NCBI RefSeq assembly: GCF_030605225.1
Contig: NZ_JAUWAV010000002.1
Location: 71,365-135,364 of the forward strand
DNA: 64,000 nucleotides
DNA from: Geoalkalibacter sp.
GTDB lineage: Bacteria; Desulfobacterota; Desulfuromonadia; Desulfuromonadales; Geoalkalibacteraceae
Reading direction: 5' to 3'
The notes beneath the pieces are model-generated. The model searched no databases and had not been told where the DNA came from. It was given only the letters and a program-made list of their open reading frames with translations. Position numbers and translations under genes: made by a program. Each line of letters starts with the position of its first letter. Within the stretch, counting starts at the first letter, position 1. Shown piece by piece: positions 17,245-25,630 of the stretch.

Positions 17245-19305
17245 ATGGCCAACAGCAGCACTCCGACGCTCGCCCAGCATGTTGCCGCGGTCAAGCAGGG
17301 CAAACGCCGCTTCGAGAACGCCTTTCAGGGCGTGGCGCGCATGATCCTGGAAAACGAGATCGAGAAGGTCGTCGTCAACGCGCGCACCACCTATGATTTC
17401 AAAATTTTCCGCCAGGGACGCCGCCATCCGGTGGGTATGTACGACGAGATCAACAGCTTCGTCGCCTTCGTCAAGGACGCCGCCGAGGGCGGCTCGTCCA
17501 AGGAGATGGCCTTTGTGCTGGTGGGCGAGCCGGGCAACGGCAAGACCTTCTTCGTCGAGTATCTGTGCGGCAAGTACCGTGAATTCATCGCCCGCGAGGA
17601 AAACCGCAAGCATACCTTCCGCTTCACCGGCATGGAGCGGCTGGGCGGCTACGGCAAGATCGCGCTGATCGAGTCGCAGACCTACGAGGATCCCATGATC
17701 CTCGCCATGAATCTCTTCGATGATCCCTCCGAGAACCGCCGCTGGCTGGCCGAGAAGGGCAAGTTCAGCGACGCCGAGCTCGACGCCCTCTATGCCAACT
17801 ACCGGCCCCTGGGCGCCTGCACCAGCTACATCTGGAACGACATCCGCATCCATTGCGACGGCAAGATCGATGAGATGCTCAAGTTCGTTGAGATTTTGCC
17901 CGTGCCCTTGACGGAGAGTCTCGGCACCCTGACCGGCAAGTACGCCGCCAAGGACAAGATCACCTCGAGCGCCGTCGATCTGCTCGGCGAGGAATCCATC
18001 CAGCGCCTGCTGCACATCAGCGACACCCACAACCCCTATCGCTTCGATTTGCGGCGCGGCGCCCTGGCGCGGGTCGCGGGGGGCGGCATCCACTTTTCCG
18101 ATGAGATCTACAAGAACAAAAAAGACCTGGTGCAGGTCTATCTGGGCGTGATCCAAAACCGCATGATCGAGATGGACGGCTACCGCTGGCCCATCGACAC
18201 TTTGATCATCGCCACCAGCAACAACGCCGAATTCAACCGCTTTCTCGCCGAGAAGGAGGAGGCGCCCATCGTCGATCGCTGCCGCGTCTGCTACGTGAGC
18301 CACAACACCAATTACAAGATGCAGAAGCAATTGACCGCCTACGCCATCGGCAGCGAGACCAAGACGACCCTCACCAAGGAACAGCTGCACCAGGATCCCA
18401 ATCTCAACTACGCGGCTTCCGTGGCTTTTATCCTCTCGCGCCTGCCGCGCTCGGAAAAACTCACGCCCATCGAGACCATGAAGCTGGCCGCGGGCGAAGT
18501 GGCCGGCGAAAAGAGCATCAAGGCCCTGGCCGAGGTGATCGACGCCCTCAATCAGGAACCCGACATCACCCGGCGCTTCGGCCAGAAGGGCCTCGGCCAG
18601 CGCAACCTGGGGCGTGCCGTGCAGCTGCTCGGCGAGAGCTCGGAGACCAACGAGGGGCGCTGCATGTTCGCCTACGACATTTTCGGCGCGGTGGAAAAGA
18701 TCATCCTCGACTATGTCTCCGACGCCAACGATCGCGGCAAGTACCTCGAGGATCTCAAGATCGCCAAGGAACTCTACCGCGAGCGCATCATGACCGAGAT
18801 GTTCAACGCCTACATGGATGAGCCCCAGGCGATCCGCAAGGACGTGATGAACTACGTCAACATGATCATCGGCATCGATGCCGAAAATCTCGGCCCCGAC
18901 AAGATGTGGAAGTACAAGGATCCGCAGACCGGCCAGCTTCGCGCCCTCAAGATCGACGAGCGCTTCATCCGCAGCGTCGAGGAGCGCCTCGGCCTCAAGA
19001 CCGAGGAGCAGTGCGAGACGTTTCGCACCTCCATCCGCAAGATCTACGGGCAGAAGATCACCGTCGACCCCAACTACGACTTCATGGACAACCTGGAGCT
19101 GGTCAAGGCGGTGACGGACGTGCGCCTCAAGAGCGACATCGCCGGCGCGGGTTCCCTCATCGGTGCCCTGGCCAACCGCACCAACGAGGAAAACCAGAAG
19201 CTCTACGACCGCATGATCTCCACCATGCTCGACAAGCTGGGCTATTGCCGGACCTGCGCGCAGAAGACCATCGAGTATTTCTGCACCCAGGAGGATGAGG
19301 CTTAG
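17245..19305 (+). CDS. prkA: Serine protein kinase PrkA (YeaG family)
   Basis: A 686-residue AAA+ protein with the PrkA fold. Residues about 20-390 are the AAA domain with Walker A GEPGNGKT (94-101) and a Walker B-like HFSDEIYKN. The C-terminal part carries the kinase-like PrkA domain. E. coli YeaG phosphorylates proteins during starvation and works with YeaH. A TATAAT box at 17194-17199 lies about 45 bp before the ATG. The following yeaH and spoVR homologues match the usual gene order, and here a second PrkA-like gene is added downstream. Confidence 0.92.
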   Translation: MANSSTPTLAQHVAAVKQGKRRFENAFQGVARMILENEIEKVVVNARTTYDFKIFRQGRRHPVGMYDEINSFVAFVKDAAEGGSSKEMAFVLVGEPGNGKTFFVEYLCGKYREFIAREENRKHTFRFTGMERLGGYGKIALIESQTYEDPMILAMNLFDDPSENRRWLAEKGKFSDAELDALYANYRPLGACTSYIWNDIRIHCDGKIDEMLKFVEILPVPLTESLGTLTGKYAAKDKITSSAVDLLGEESIQRLLHISDTHNPYRFDLRRGALARVAGGGIHFSDEIYKNKKDLVQVYLGVIQNRMIEMDGYRWPIDTLIIATSNNAEFNRFLAEKEEAPIVDRCRVCYVSHNTNYKMQKQLTAYAIGSETKTTLTKEQLHQDPNLNYAASVAFILSRLPRSEKLTPIETMKLAAGEVAGEKSIKALAEVIDALNQEPDITRRFGQKGLGQRNLGRAVQLLGESSETNEGRCMFAYDIFGAVEKIILDYVSDANDRGKYLEDLKIAKELYRERIMTEMFNAYMDEPQAIRKDVMNYVNMIIGIDAENLGPDKMWKYKDPQTGQLRALKIDERFIRSVEERLGLKTEEQCETFRTSIRKIYGQKITVDPNYDFMDNLELVKAVTDVRLKSDIAGAGSLIGALANRTNEENQKLYDRMISTMLDKLGYCRTCAQKTIEYFCTQEDEA

Positions 19306-19314
19306 GGGCGGTCC

Positions 19315-19335
19315 TTGGTCATTGGTCATTGGTTG
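19315..19335 (-). repeat. Three heptamers (TTGGTCA on the plus strand)
   Basis: TTGGTCA, TTGGTCA, TTGGTTG between prkA and yeaH. The complement reads GACCAAT-type units, the same family as those before manB and between the transketolase genes. The array ends 10 bp before the yeaH ATG. Confidence 0.7.
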
Positions 19336-19345
19336 AAGGCGAGCG

Positions 19346-20602
19346 ATGAAGAAGAAAGTGCCGACTGTCGAGGAAATCAAGGTGCTGTCCCGGGGAGACT
19401 TCGACCTGCTGCTCAACATGGGTGAGCCTAAAGCGGGCTATACCGCCAATGTGCGCTCCCTCGACGAATTGCTCGAGCGTGACCGGCGCCGCGAAGCGGA
19501 CGGCTTCCCGCGCAAGATTCGCGTCGGACGGATGATCAAGCCGGGCAAGGGCGACGCCAAGGTCGTGGTGGTGCCGACCACCGTCGAGGAAAAGCTCATT
19601 CACGATCCCCATTTTCGTCCGCCGGAGGAGGGCGACGAGAGCCTGGGCGGCACCGGTGAAGGCGAAGAAGGCGAGGTGATCGGCGAATCGCCGGTGCGCG
19701 AAAGCGGCGAGGCCGGTGAAGGCGGGGCGGGGCAGGGCGAGGGTGGCTCCCACGAAGTGGAGTCGAGCGCCTATGATCTGGGGCGCATCCTCACCGAGAA
19801 ATTCGCGCTGCCCAATTTGCAGGACAAGGGCAAGAAGCGCTGGCTGACCCGCTACAGCTACGAGCTCACCGACCGCCATCGCGGCTTTGGCCAATTGCTC
19901 GACAAGAAGGCGACCCTGCGCCGCGTCCTCGAAACCAACCTGAGTCTGGGGCGGGTGAGCGATCCCAAAAGCCTTGATCCCAGCGAGCTTTTGATCGCGC
20001 CCGAGGATCGTGTTTATCGCATTCTCTCGCGCGAAAAGGATTACGAATCCCAGGCCCTGGTGTTTTTTCTGCGCGACTACTCAGGCTCCATGGCGGGCAA
20101 GGCCACGGAGGTGGTCTGCACCCAGCACGTGCTCATCTACAGCTGGCTCATGTATCAGTACGAGCGTCAGGTGGAGACACGCTTCATCCTGCATGACACC
20201 GAGGCCAAGGAGGTCAAGGATTTCCACACCTACTACAACTCGCGGGTGGCGGGCGGGACCAAGGTGGCCGCGGCCTATCGCCTGGTCAACGAGATGGTGG
20301 AAAAGGAGAGTCTGGCCAAGGACTACAACATCTACGTGTTCCACGGCACCGACGGCGACGACTGGGACACGGACGGGCGCGAGGTGCTGCCCGAGATCGA
20401 GAAGGTGCTGACCTACGCCAGCCGCGTCGGGGTGACCGTGGCCGAGCACGCCTACGGCTCGAGCGGCAACACGGAGGTCGAGCGCTACCTGAAGAAATCC
20501 GGGCTGCTGGAGAAACAACCCGAGCTGCTGCGCCTCGACGTGATGGGCGAGGACGCCGGGGAGCCGCGCATCATCGACGGCATCAAGAAGCTGATTTCGT
20601 AA
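19346..20602 (+). CDS. yeaH: DUF444 / YeaH (YhbH) VWA-domain protein
   Basis: A 418-residue cytoplasmic protein. The N-terminal third contains a long Gly/Glu-rich linker (about 95-135, GEGEEGEVIGES and GEGGAGQGEGG). The C-terminal VWA-like domain has a MIDAS motif DYSGSMAGK near residue 244 and a HGTDGDDWDTDG acidic loop. In enterobacteria YeaG and YeaH interact and act together in nitrogen starvation and stress. In Bacillus the homologue YhbH is linked to sporulation. It begins 40 bp after prkA and is followed by spoVR. Confidence 0.9.
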   Translation: MKKKVPTVEEIKVLSRGDFDLLLNMGEPKAGYTANVRSLDELLERDRRREADGFPRKIRVGRMIKPGKGDAKVVVVPTTVEEKLIHDPHFRPPEEGDESLGGTGEGEEGEVIGESPVRESGEAGEGGAGQGEGGSHEVESSAYDLGRILTEKFALPNLQDKGKKRWLTRYSYELTDRHRGFGQLLDKKATLRRVLETNLSLGRVSDPKSLDPSELLIAPEDRVYRILSREKDYESQALVFFLRDYSGSMAGKATEVVCTQHVLIYSWLMYQYERQVETRFILHDTEAKEVKDFHTYYNSRVAGGTKVAAAYRLVNEMVEKESLAKDYNIYVFHGTDGDDWDTDGREVLPEIEKVLTYASRVGVTVAEHAYGSSGNTEVERYLKKSGLLEKQPELLRLDVMGEDAGEPRIIDGIKKLIS

Positions 20603-20608
20603 GAATTT

Positions 20609-20712
20609 CTCCCTCCCCCCTGTCGGGGGAGGGCCGGGGAGAGGGGGGCGGGCTGGTTGCCGCCTGCCTATCACCCTCCCCCCGACCCCCTCCCATCAAG
20701 GGAGGGGGGCAT
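20609..20712. repeat. GC-rich REP-like palindromic element
   Basis: Two hairpins: CCCTCCCCC...GGGGGAGGG (20611-20633) and CCCCCTCC-CATCAA-GGAGGGGG (20686-20708). They can also pair with each other. It fills the yeaH-spoVR gap. Similar G/C-run palindromes are common intergenic repeats in proteobacteria. Confidence 0.7.
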
Positions 20713-20738
20713 TCGCTTGAAGGGCGACGGACGCGGAC

Positions 20739-22400
20739 ATGGAACTCATCAATCAGCACACCAAGGCGATCATGGAAGGGTGCAAGGAGCGCGCGCGGGC
20801 GGCGGGGCTGCGCTTCGAGGACGAGACCCTGGAGTACATCGTCACCAACCGCGACCTGCTCGAACTCACGCCCAAGCTGATGATTCCCACCCTCTACGAC
20901 TATTGGGTGCACGACGTCGAGGTGCTCAAGGAAAAGGGCCGCTACGAGCTCTATCCCGGCAATCCCTACGAAACGGTAATCAACACCCGGCCGGCCATCA
21001 GCTTCTACAACGACAACAACCCCGACTGGCTCAACGTGATGATCTTCTATCACGTGCTGGCGCACATCGATTTCTTCCAGAACAACATCTTCTTTCGCCA
21101 CACCTGGGACTTCGATCTCACCGGCCAGGCGCTTTCCGACAAGCGGCTCATCGCGCGGCTGCGCGCGCGCCATGGGCGCTGGGTGGATTACGTCATTGAG
21201 TTCGCCCGTGGCATCGACAACCTGGTCGGCTATTTCGAGGAGCTGGCGCGCTATGACCGGCCCGCCGCGACCCCGGCGGGGCGGCGTTTCGATTATTATT
21301 TCGACGTCTTTCTGCAGGAGGTGAAGAAGGTGCGCGCCTCGGAGTACATCCGCGAGGTGGAGCGCTACAACGCCTGCTGCAAGGATCAGGGCGAGTTGGG
21401 CATCGAGAGCTTCTTCGCCGAGGTGGGGGTGAAATACCCCGAGTTCGAGGCGCTGTTCGAGAAAAGCCTGGGGCAAAAGGGCCCGCAGAAGACCGATCTG
21501 CTTCAGTACCTGATGGAGCATTCGGAGTTTCTCAAGCGCGAGGACAACCGCTGGATGCTCTCGGTGCTTCAGGTGGTGCGCAACACCTCGGTGTATTTTC
21601 AGCCGCAGATCCGCACCAAGATCCTCAACGAAGGCTGGGCCAGCTACTGGCACGAGCGGCTGTTTCTCGAGGATGACCGCATCCGGGGCCACGAGGTCGA
21701 TTTCGCGCGGGTCCATGCCGGCGTCACCTCCCTGCCCAAGGTGGGCCTCAACCCTTACGCCCTGGGCATGCGGCTGTTCGAATACATCGAGGAGATGGCC
21801 GATAAGGGCCGCTACAGCTTTGCCTACCAGAAGCTCGAGGGCGTGGAGGAGCGCCGCCGGTTCGATGCCAAGACCGGCCAGGGGCGCGAGAGGATTTTCG
21901 CGGTGCGCGCCAACGAGAGCGATTTTTCCTTCATCAGCCGCTACATCGATCAGGATTTTCTCGACCGCCACAAGCTCTTCGTCGCCGGCAAGCGCCTCAA
22001 CCGCGCGCGCATGAGCTGGCAGTACTACATCAAGAGCCGCAAGGCCGCCGACTACCGAAGGATGCTCGTCGACGACCTCTATCACCCGCCGAGCATCCGC
22101 GTGGCGCGCGACCGGGGCGAGGACGGCAGTCTTTATCTGGTGCACAAGTTCGAGGGCAAGCCTCTGCTGCGCGACTACATCGCCGGCACCCTGCTCGGCA
22201 TCGAGTATCTCTGGGGACGGCCGGTGCAGCTCGAAACCAGCGAGCCCGTGCCCGCCGCCGCGGCTTCGTCCAACGCGACCCTGGCCGGGGCTTTCTCGAC
22301 GGTTTCCGCCGAGCGCGAGGGCGAACCGGCGGCGATCCACTGGCGGCGGGTGCTCTACACCATGAAGAACCGGGAACTTTCCAAGGTTCCCCTTGCCTGA
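20739..22400 (+). CDS. spoVR: SpoVR family protein
   Basis: A 553-residue protein of the SpoVR/YcgB family. It shows the characteristic acidic, aromatic-rich blocks: TLYDYWVHDVEVLKEKGRYELYPG, NNPDWLNVMIFYHVLAHIDFFQNN, ILNEGWASYWHERL and GLNPYALGMRLFEYIEEMADKG. In Bacillus SpoVR affects spore cortex. In Gram-negatives the biochemical role is unknown, but it is nearly always beside prkA and DUF444 genes, as here. The last gene of the cluster starts 11 bp downstream, so translation may be coupled. Confidence 0.92.
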   Translation: MELINQHTKAIMEGCKERARAAGLRFEDETLEYIVTNRDLLELTPKLMIPTLYDYWVHDVEVLKEKGRYELYPGNPYETVINTRPAISFYNDNNPDWLNVMIFYHVLAHIDFFQNNIFFRHTWDFDLTGQALSDKRLIARLRARHGRWVDYVIEFARGIDNLVGYFEELARYDRPAATPAGRRFDYYFDVFLQEVKKVRASEYIREVERYNACCKDQGELGIESFFAEVGVKYPEFEALFEKSLGQKGPQKTDLLQYLMEHSEFLKREDNRWMLSVLQVVRNTSVYFQPQIRTKILNEGWASYWHERLFLEDDRIRGHEVDFARVHAGVTSLPKVGLNPYALGMRLFEYIEEMADKGRYSFAYQKLEGVEERRRFDAKTGQGRERIFAVRANESDFSFISRYIDQDFLDRHKLFVAGKRLNRARMSWQYYIKSRKAADYRRMLVDDLYHPPSIRVARDRGEDGSLYLVHKFEGKPLLRDYIAGTLLGIEYLWGRPVQLETSEPVPAAAASSNATLAGAFSTVSAEREGEPAAIHWRRVLYTMKNRELSKVPLA

Positions 22401-22411
22401 GCGGATGCAGC

Positions 22412-24697
22412 ATGAACGCCATCGACAAAGCCTTGCAGCGCATCAATCTCGCCGTCAATCACTGGGGTCAGGGCGAACTGGTGTCCTTCGCCGAATTTCT
22501 CCAGCGGGTCATTCAGGCGCCGCAGCGCAGCGTGCGCAACGTTTTTCAGCAGTTTCACGACATGATCCGCAGCTATCTGAGCGAGGGTTACGACGAGTAC
22601 CCCGACGATCCCGAATCCATCCATTTTCGCTCCTACGACACCAGGCGGCTCTTTGCCGAGAACACCGACAATCCCTTTTTCGCCGATCGGCTTTTCGCCA
22701 ATCGCCTCATCAATCTGGTCGACGCCCTCAAGCGCGGCGCCCAGCAGAACAAGATCTACATCTTCGAGGGGCCCCACGGCTGCGGCAAGAGCACCTTTCT
22801 CAACAACCTGCTGATGAAATTCGAGAAATACGCCAACACCGAGGAGGGGGCCACCTGGGAAACCGTGTGGCGCCTGGACCGGCGGGTGCTGGGTTCCTTC
22901 AGCCAGCAGGAGACCCACCTGTTCATCGACAAGCTCTCGCTGCTCCTCGACGAGTATGAATTCGGCCAGAAGGAGGGCGGCGAGTTCAAGACGGCCCTGG
23001 CCGCGGTGGAAAACCACATCGAGGTGCCCTGTCCGAGCCACGACCATCCCCTGCTGATGATTCCCAAGGAAGGGCGGCGCCCCTTTCTCGACGAACTCTT
23101 CGCCGAGGACGAGGAGGCGCGTCGCCGCTTCGACGAAAAGGAATACGACTGGGTCTTTCGCGCCGCGCCCTGCACCATCTGCGAATCGCTCTATCAGGCG
23201 CTGCTCGGCAAGCTGCGCGACCCGGCCCAGGTCTATTCCATGGTCTATGCGCGGCCCATCGCCTTCAACCGGCGGGTGGGCGAGGGGGTGAGCGTCTTTA
23301 ACCCCGGCGACAAGCCCCTCAAGCAGACCTCCCTCACCAACGAGATGCTTCAGGGGCGGCTCAACGCCCTGCTGCGCGACAGCAACCAGGTGCGCTACGT
23401 CTATTCGCGCTTCGCCCGCACCAACAACGGCATCTACGCCCTCATGGACGTCAAGGGCTACAATGTCGAGCGGCTCATCGAACTGCACAACATCATCAGC
23501 GAGGGCGTGCACAAGGTCGAGGATCTGGAAGAAAACGTCAGCTCCCTGTTTCTCGCCCTGATGAATCCCGAGGACAAGGAGAACATCAAGGATTTTCATT
23601 CCTTTTCCGATCGCATCGAATACATCAAGGTGCCCTACGTCCTCGACATCAACACCGAGGTGGAGATCTATCGCAACACCTTCGGCCGCCAGATCGACGA
23701 GAATTTCCTGCCGCGGGTGCTGCACAACTTTTCCCGCGCCATCATTTCCTCGCGCATGAACATCCGCAGCGAGGCCATGCTCGAATGGATCGGCGATCCC
23801 GACAAGTACAAGACCTACTGCGACCCCAACCTGCAACTGCTCAAAATGGAGATCTACACCGGGCATATCCCCAAGTGGCTCTCCGAGGAGGACCGCAAGC
23901 GCCTCAACGCCAAGCGTCGCCGGCGCATCATCGCCGAGTCGGAAACCGAAGGCACGCGCGGCTTCTCGGGGCGCGACGCGCTCAAAATCTTCAACGATTT
24001 CTATTCGACCTACGGCAAGCAGGGCAAGCTGGTGACCATGGCCAACCTGCACAAGTATTTCCGCACCCACAAGGAACTGGTGGAGGCCCTGCCCCACGGC
24101 TTTCTCGATTCCCTGGTGCAGATGTATGACTACACCGTGCTGCAGGAGGTCAAGGAATCGCTCTACTACTACAACGAGGAGCAGATCGGCCGCGACATCA
24201 TGAACTATCTGTTCGCCGTCAACTTCGAGCCCGGCACCAGCGCGGTCTGCAACTACACCGGGGCGCGCCTGGAGATCAGCGAGGAGTTCTTCGAGGGCAT
24301 CGAGCGCAAACTGCTCGGCGGCGGCGCCGATCTCGCCCAGCGCCTGCGCTTTCGGCGCGCCGCGCAGAAGGAGTACACCACCACCCTGACCCGCGAGATA
24401 ATGGCCGAGGGCAAGGGCATCGGCGACACCGCCCTGTTTCACGAGCTGTTCGAGCGCTACGTTTATCACCTCAAGGAAAAGGTGCTCGATCCCTTCCTCG
24501 AAAACGAAAACTTCCGCCGCGCCATCAAGGATTTCGGCGGCGAGGGCTTTCGCACCTACGACAAGAAGATCCGCGCCGACGTCTCCTTTCTCATCAACAA
24601 CCTGGTGCGCAAGTACAAGTACACCCCCAACGGCGCCCGGGAAGTGTGCATGTACGTCATCGACAACGATATCGCACGGAAGTTCAGCGGCCGCTGA
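22412..24697 (+). CDS. Second, divergent PrkA-like AAA+ protein
   Basis: A 761-residue protein related to PrkA but clearly different from the first gene of the cluster. Walker A is GPHGCGKST (120-128), inside KIYIFEGPHGCGKSTFLNNLL. The middle holds an insertion with CTICESLYQALLGKLRDP. The C-terminal part resembles the PrkA kinase region (DGDP-like IGDPDKYKTY, GFSGRDALKIFNDFYSTYGK). It has a long N-terminal extension (residues 1-70). It closes an apparent four-gene operon and is followed at once by a strong terminator, which suggests the cluster acts as a unit. Confidence 0.85.
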   Translation: MNAIDKALQRINLAVNHWGQGELVSFAEFLQRVIQAPQRSVRNVFQQFHDMIRSYLSEGYDEYPDDPESIHFRSYDTRRLFAENTDNPFFADRLFANRLINLVDALKRGAQQNKIYIFEGPHGCGKSTFLNNLLMKFEKYANTEEGATWETVWRLDRRVLGSFSQQETHLFIDKLSLLLDEYEFGQKEGGEFKTALAAVENHIEVPCPSHDHPLLMIPKEGRRPFLDELFAEDEEARRRFDEKEYDWVFRAAPCTICESLYQALLGKLRDPAQVYSMVYARPIAFNRRVGEGVSVFNPGDKPLKQTSLTNEMLQGRLNALLRDSNQVRYVYSRFARTNNGIYALMDVKGYNVERLIELHNIISEGVHKVEDLEENVSSLFLALMNPEDKENIKDFHSFSDRIEYIKVPYVLDINTEVEIYRNTFGRQIDENFLPRVLHNFSRAIISSRMNIRSEAMLEWIGDPDKYKTYCDPNLQLLKMEIYTGHIPKWLSEEDRKRLNAKRRRRIIAESETEGTRGFSGRDALKIFNDFYSTYGKQGKLVTMANLHKYFRTHKELVEALPHGFLDSLVQMYDYTVLQEVKESLYYYNEEQIGRDIMNYLFAVNFEPGTSAVCNYTGARLEISEEFFEGIERKLLGGGADLAQRLRFRRAAQKEYTTTLTREIMAEGKGIGDTALFHELFERYVYHLKEKVLDPFLENENFRRAIKDFGGEGFRTYDKKIRADVSFLINNLVRKYKYTPNGAREVCMYVIDNDIARKFSGR

Positions 24698-24698
24698 A

Positions 24699-24736
24699 AC
24701 GCAAAACGCCCACCGGAGACGGTGGGCGTTTTGCGT
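24699..24736. terminator. Strong hairpin terminator
   Basis: A 17-bp perfect stem (ACGCAAAACGCCCACCG and its complement) with a GAGA loop, lying between the convergent prkA-like and nrdG genes. It probably serves both. Confidence 0.9.
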
Positions 24737-24758
24737 ATTGGCAGGTGTTTGCGCGCCC

Positions 24759-25457
24759 TTAATCGAGTCCGCGCAGCTTGACTTCGCGCACCTGGTCGCG
24801 GGCGAGGGCGGCAAAGCCGTGCAGAACGGCCGGCGGGTGGGGCGCGATGTCGCGCAGGGAGAGATCGAGGGCGTGAGCGGGAACGAACTGCTGCAGCACC
24901 CACAGGCGGCCGCCCCGCAAGAGGGCGCCGAGGGCGCGGATATCGCTTTCCTCGACGAAGCCGGGCACGCAGGTGGTGCGAAATTCATGAGCGATGGCCG
25001 CTTCCTTGAGCAGCGCCACACTGCGCGGCAGCAGCTCAAGATCCACCGGGGCGCGGTGCAACTCCCCGTAGCGCCGGGGCGCGGTCTTGACGTCGAGGGC
25101 CACGTAGTCGAGCAGTCCCTCGTTGATCAGCCCTTCAAGCACCTCGGGCGCCAGGCCGTTGGTGTCGAGTTTGACCAGCAGGCCGAGAGCCTTGACCTCG
25201 CGCAAAAAGGCGGGCAGCTCCGCATCGAGAGTCGGTTCGCCGCCGGAAATCACCACGCCGTCGATGAAGGTGCGCCGCTCCTCGAGTTCGCGCAGCAGCA
25301 CCCGCGGCGGATAGTCGGGGTGGTCCTGGGGGGTGAGGACCAGGGAGGGGTTGTGGCAGAAGGGGCAGGTGAGGTTGCACCCGCCGGTGAAGATCAGGGA
25401 CGCGATCCGCCCGGGGAAATCGAGCAGACTGGTGCCCTGGAAGCCCTTGATGCCCAT
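24759..25457 (-). CDS. nrdG: Anaerobic ribonucleotide reductase activase NrdG
   Basis: A 232-residue radical SAM enzyme that installs the glycyl radical on class III RNR. It has the cluster motif C27-x3-C31-x2-C34 (TGGCNLTCPFCHNP), the SAM-binding VVISGGEPTLD and a compact barrel. It lies three bases after the glycyl-radical peptide gene and downstream of nrdD, in one minus-strand operon. The length is typical of the longer NrdG2/PflA-like activases. Confidence 0.92.
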   Translation of the reverse strand: MGIKGFQGTSLLDFPGRIASLIFTGGCNLTCPFCHNPSLVLTPQDHPDYPPRVLLRELEERRTFIDGVVISGGEPTLDAELPAFLREVKALGLLVKLDTNGLAPEVLEGLINEGLLDYVALDVKTAPRRYGELHRAPVDLELLPRSVALLKEAAIAHEFRTTCVPGFVEESDIRALGALLRGGRLWVLQQFVPAHALDLSLRDIAPHPPAVLHGFAALARDQVREVKLRGLD

Positions 25458-25460
25458 GGA

Positions 25461-25607
25461 TCAGCCTTTGGCGTTGGCCTGCTCGACGAGATATTCGCGG
25501 CGGTCGCGGAATTCTTCCTTCTTGCCCTTGTTCCACTGCTGCACGGGGCGAAAGAATCCGCACACGCGGGAATAAACTTCAACCTTGGCGTCGCACTTGG
25601 GTTTCAT
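25461..25607 (-). CDS. Separate glycyl-radical C-terminal peptide of class III ribonucleotide reductase
   Basis: A 48-residue protein found by reading the gap between nrdD and nrdG: MKPKCDAKVEVYSRVCGFF..., followed by RPVQQWNKGKKEEFRDRREY. SRVCGFF matches the class III RNR glycyl-radical motif (RVxGY), which is normally at the C-terminus of NrdD itself. An AGGAGAAGAG ribosome site lies directly upstream. The nrdD gene ends without such a motif, so the radical glycine appears to be supplied in trans. Split arrangements of this kind occur in some anaerobes, as I recall. Confidence 0.82.
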   Translation of the reverse strand: MKPKCDAKVEVYSRVCGFFRPVQQWNKGKKEEFRDRREYLVEQANAKG

Positions 25608-25630
25608 GGTCTCTTCTCCTCGGGTTGATG

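Noticed and set aside
20609-20712. Insertion-sequence end or phage attachment site
   Set aside because: The palindromes are REP-like G/C runs with no transposase, target duplication or tRNA nearby.
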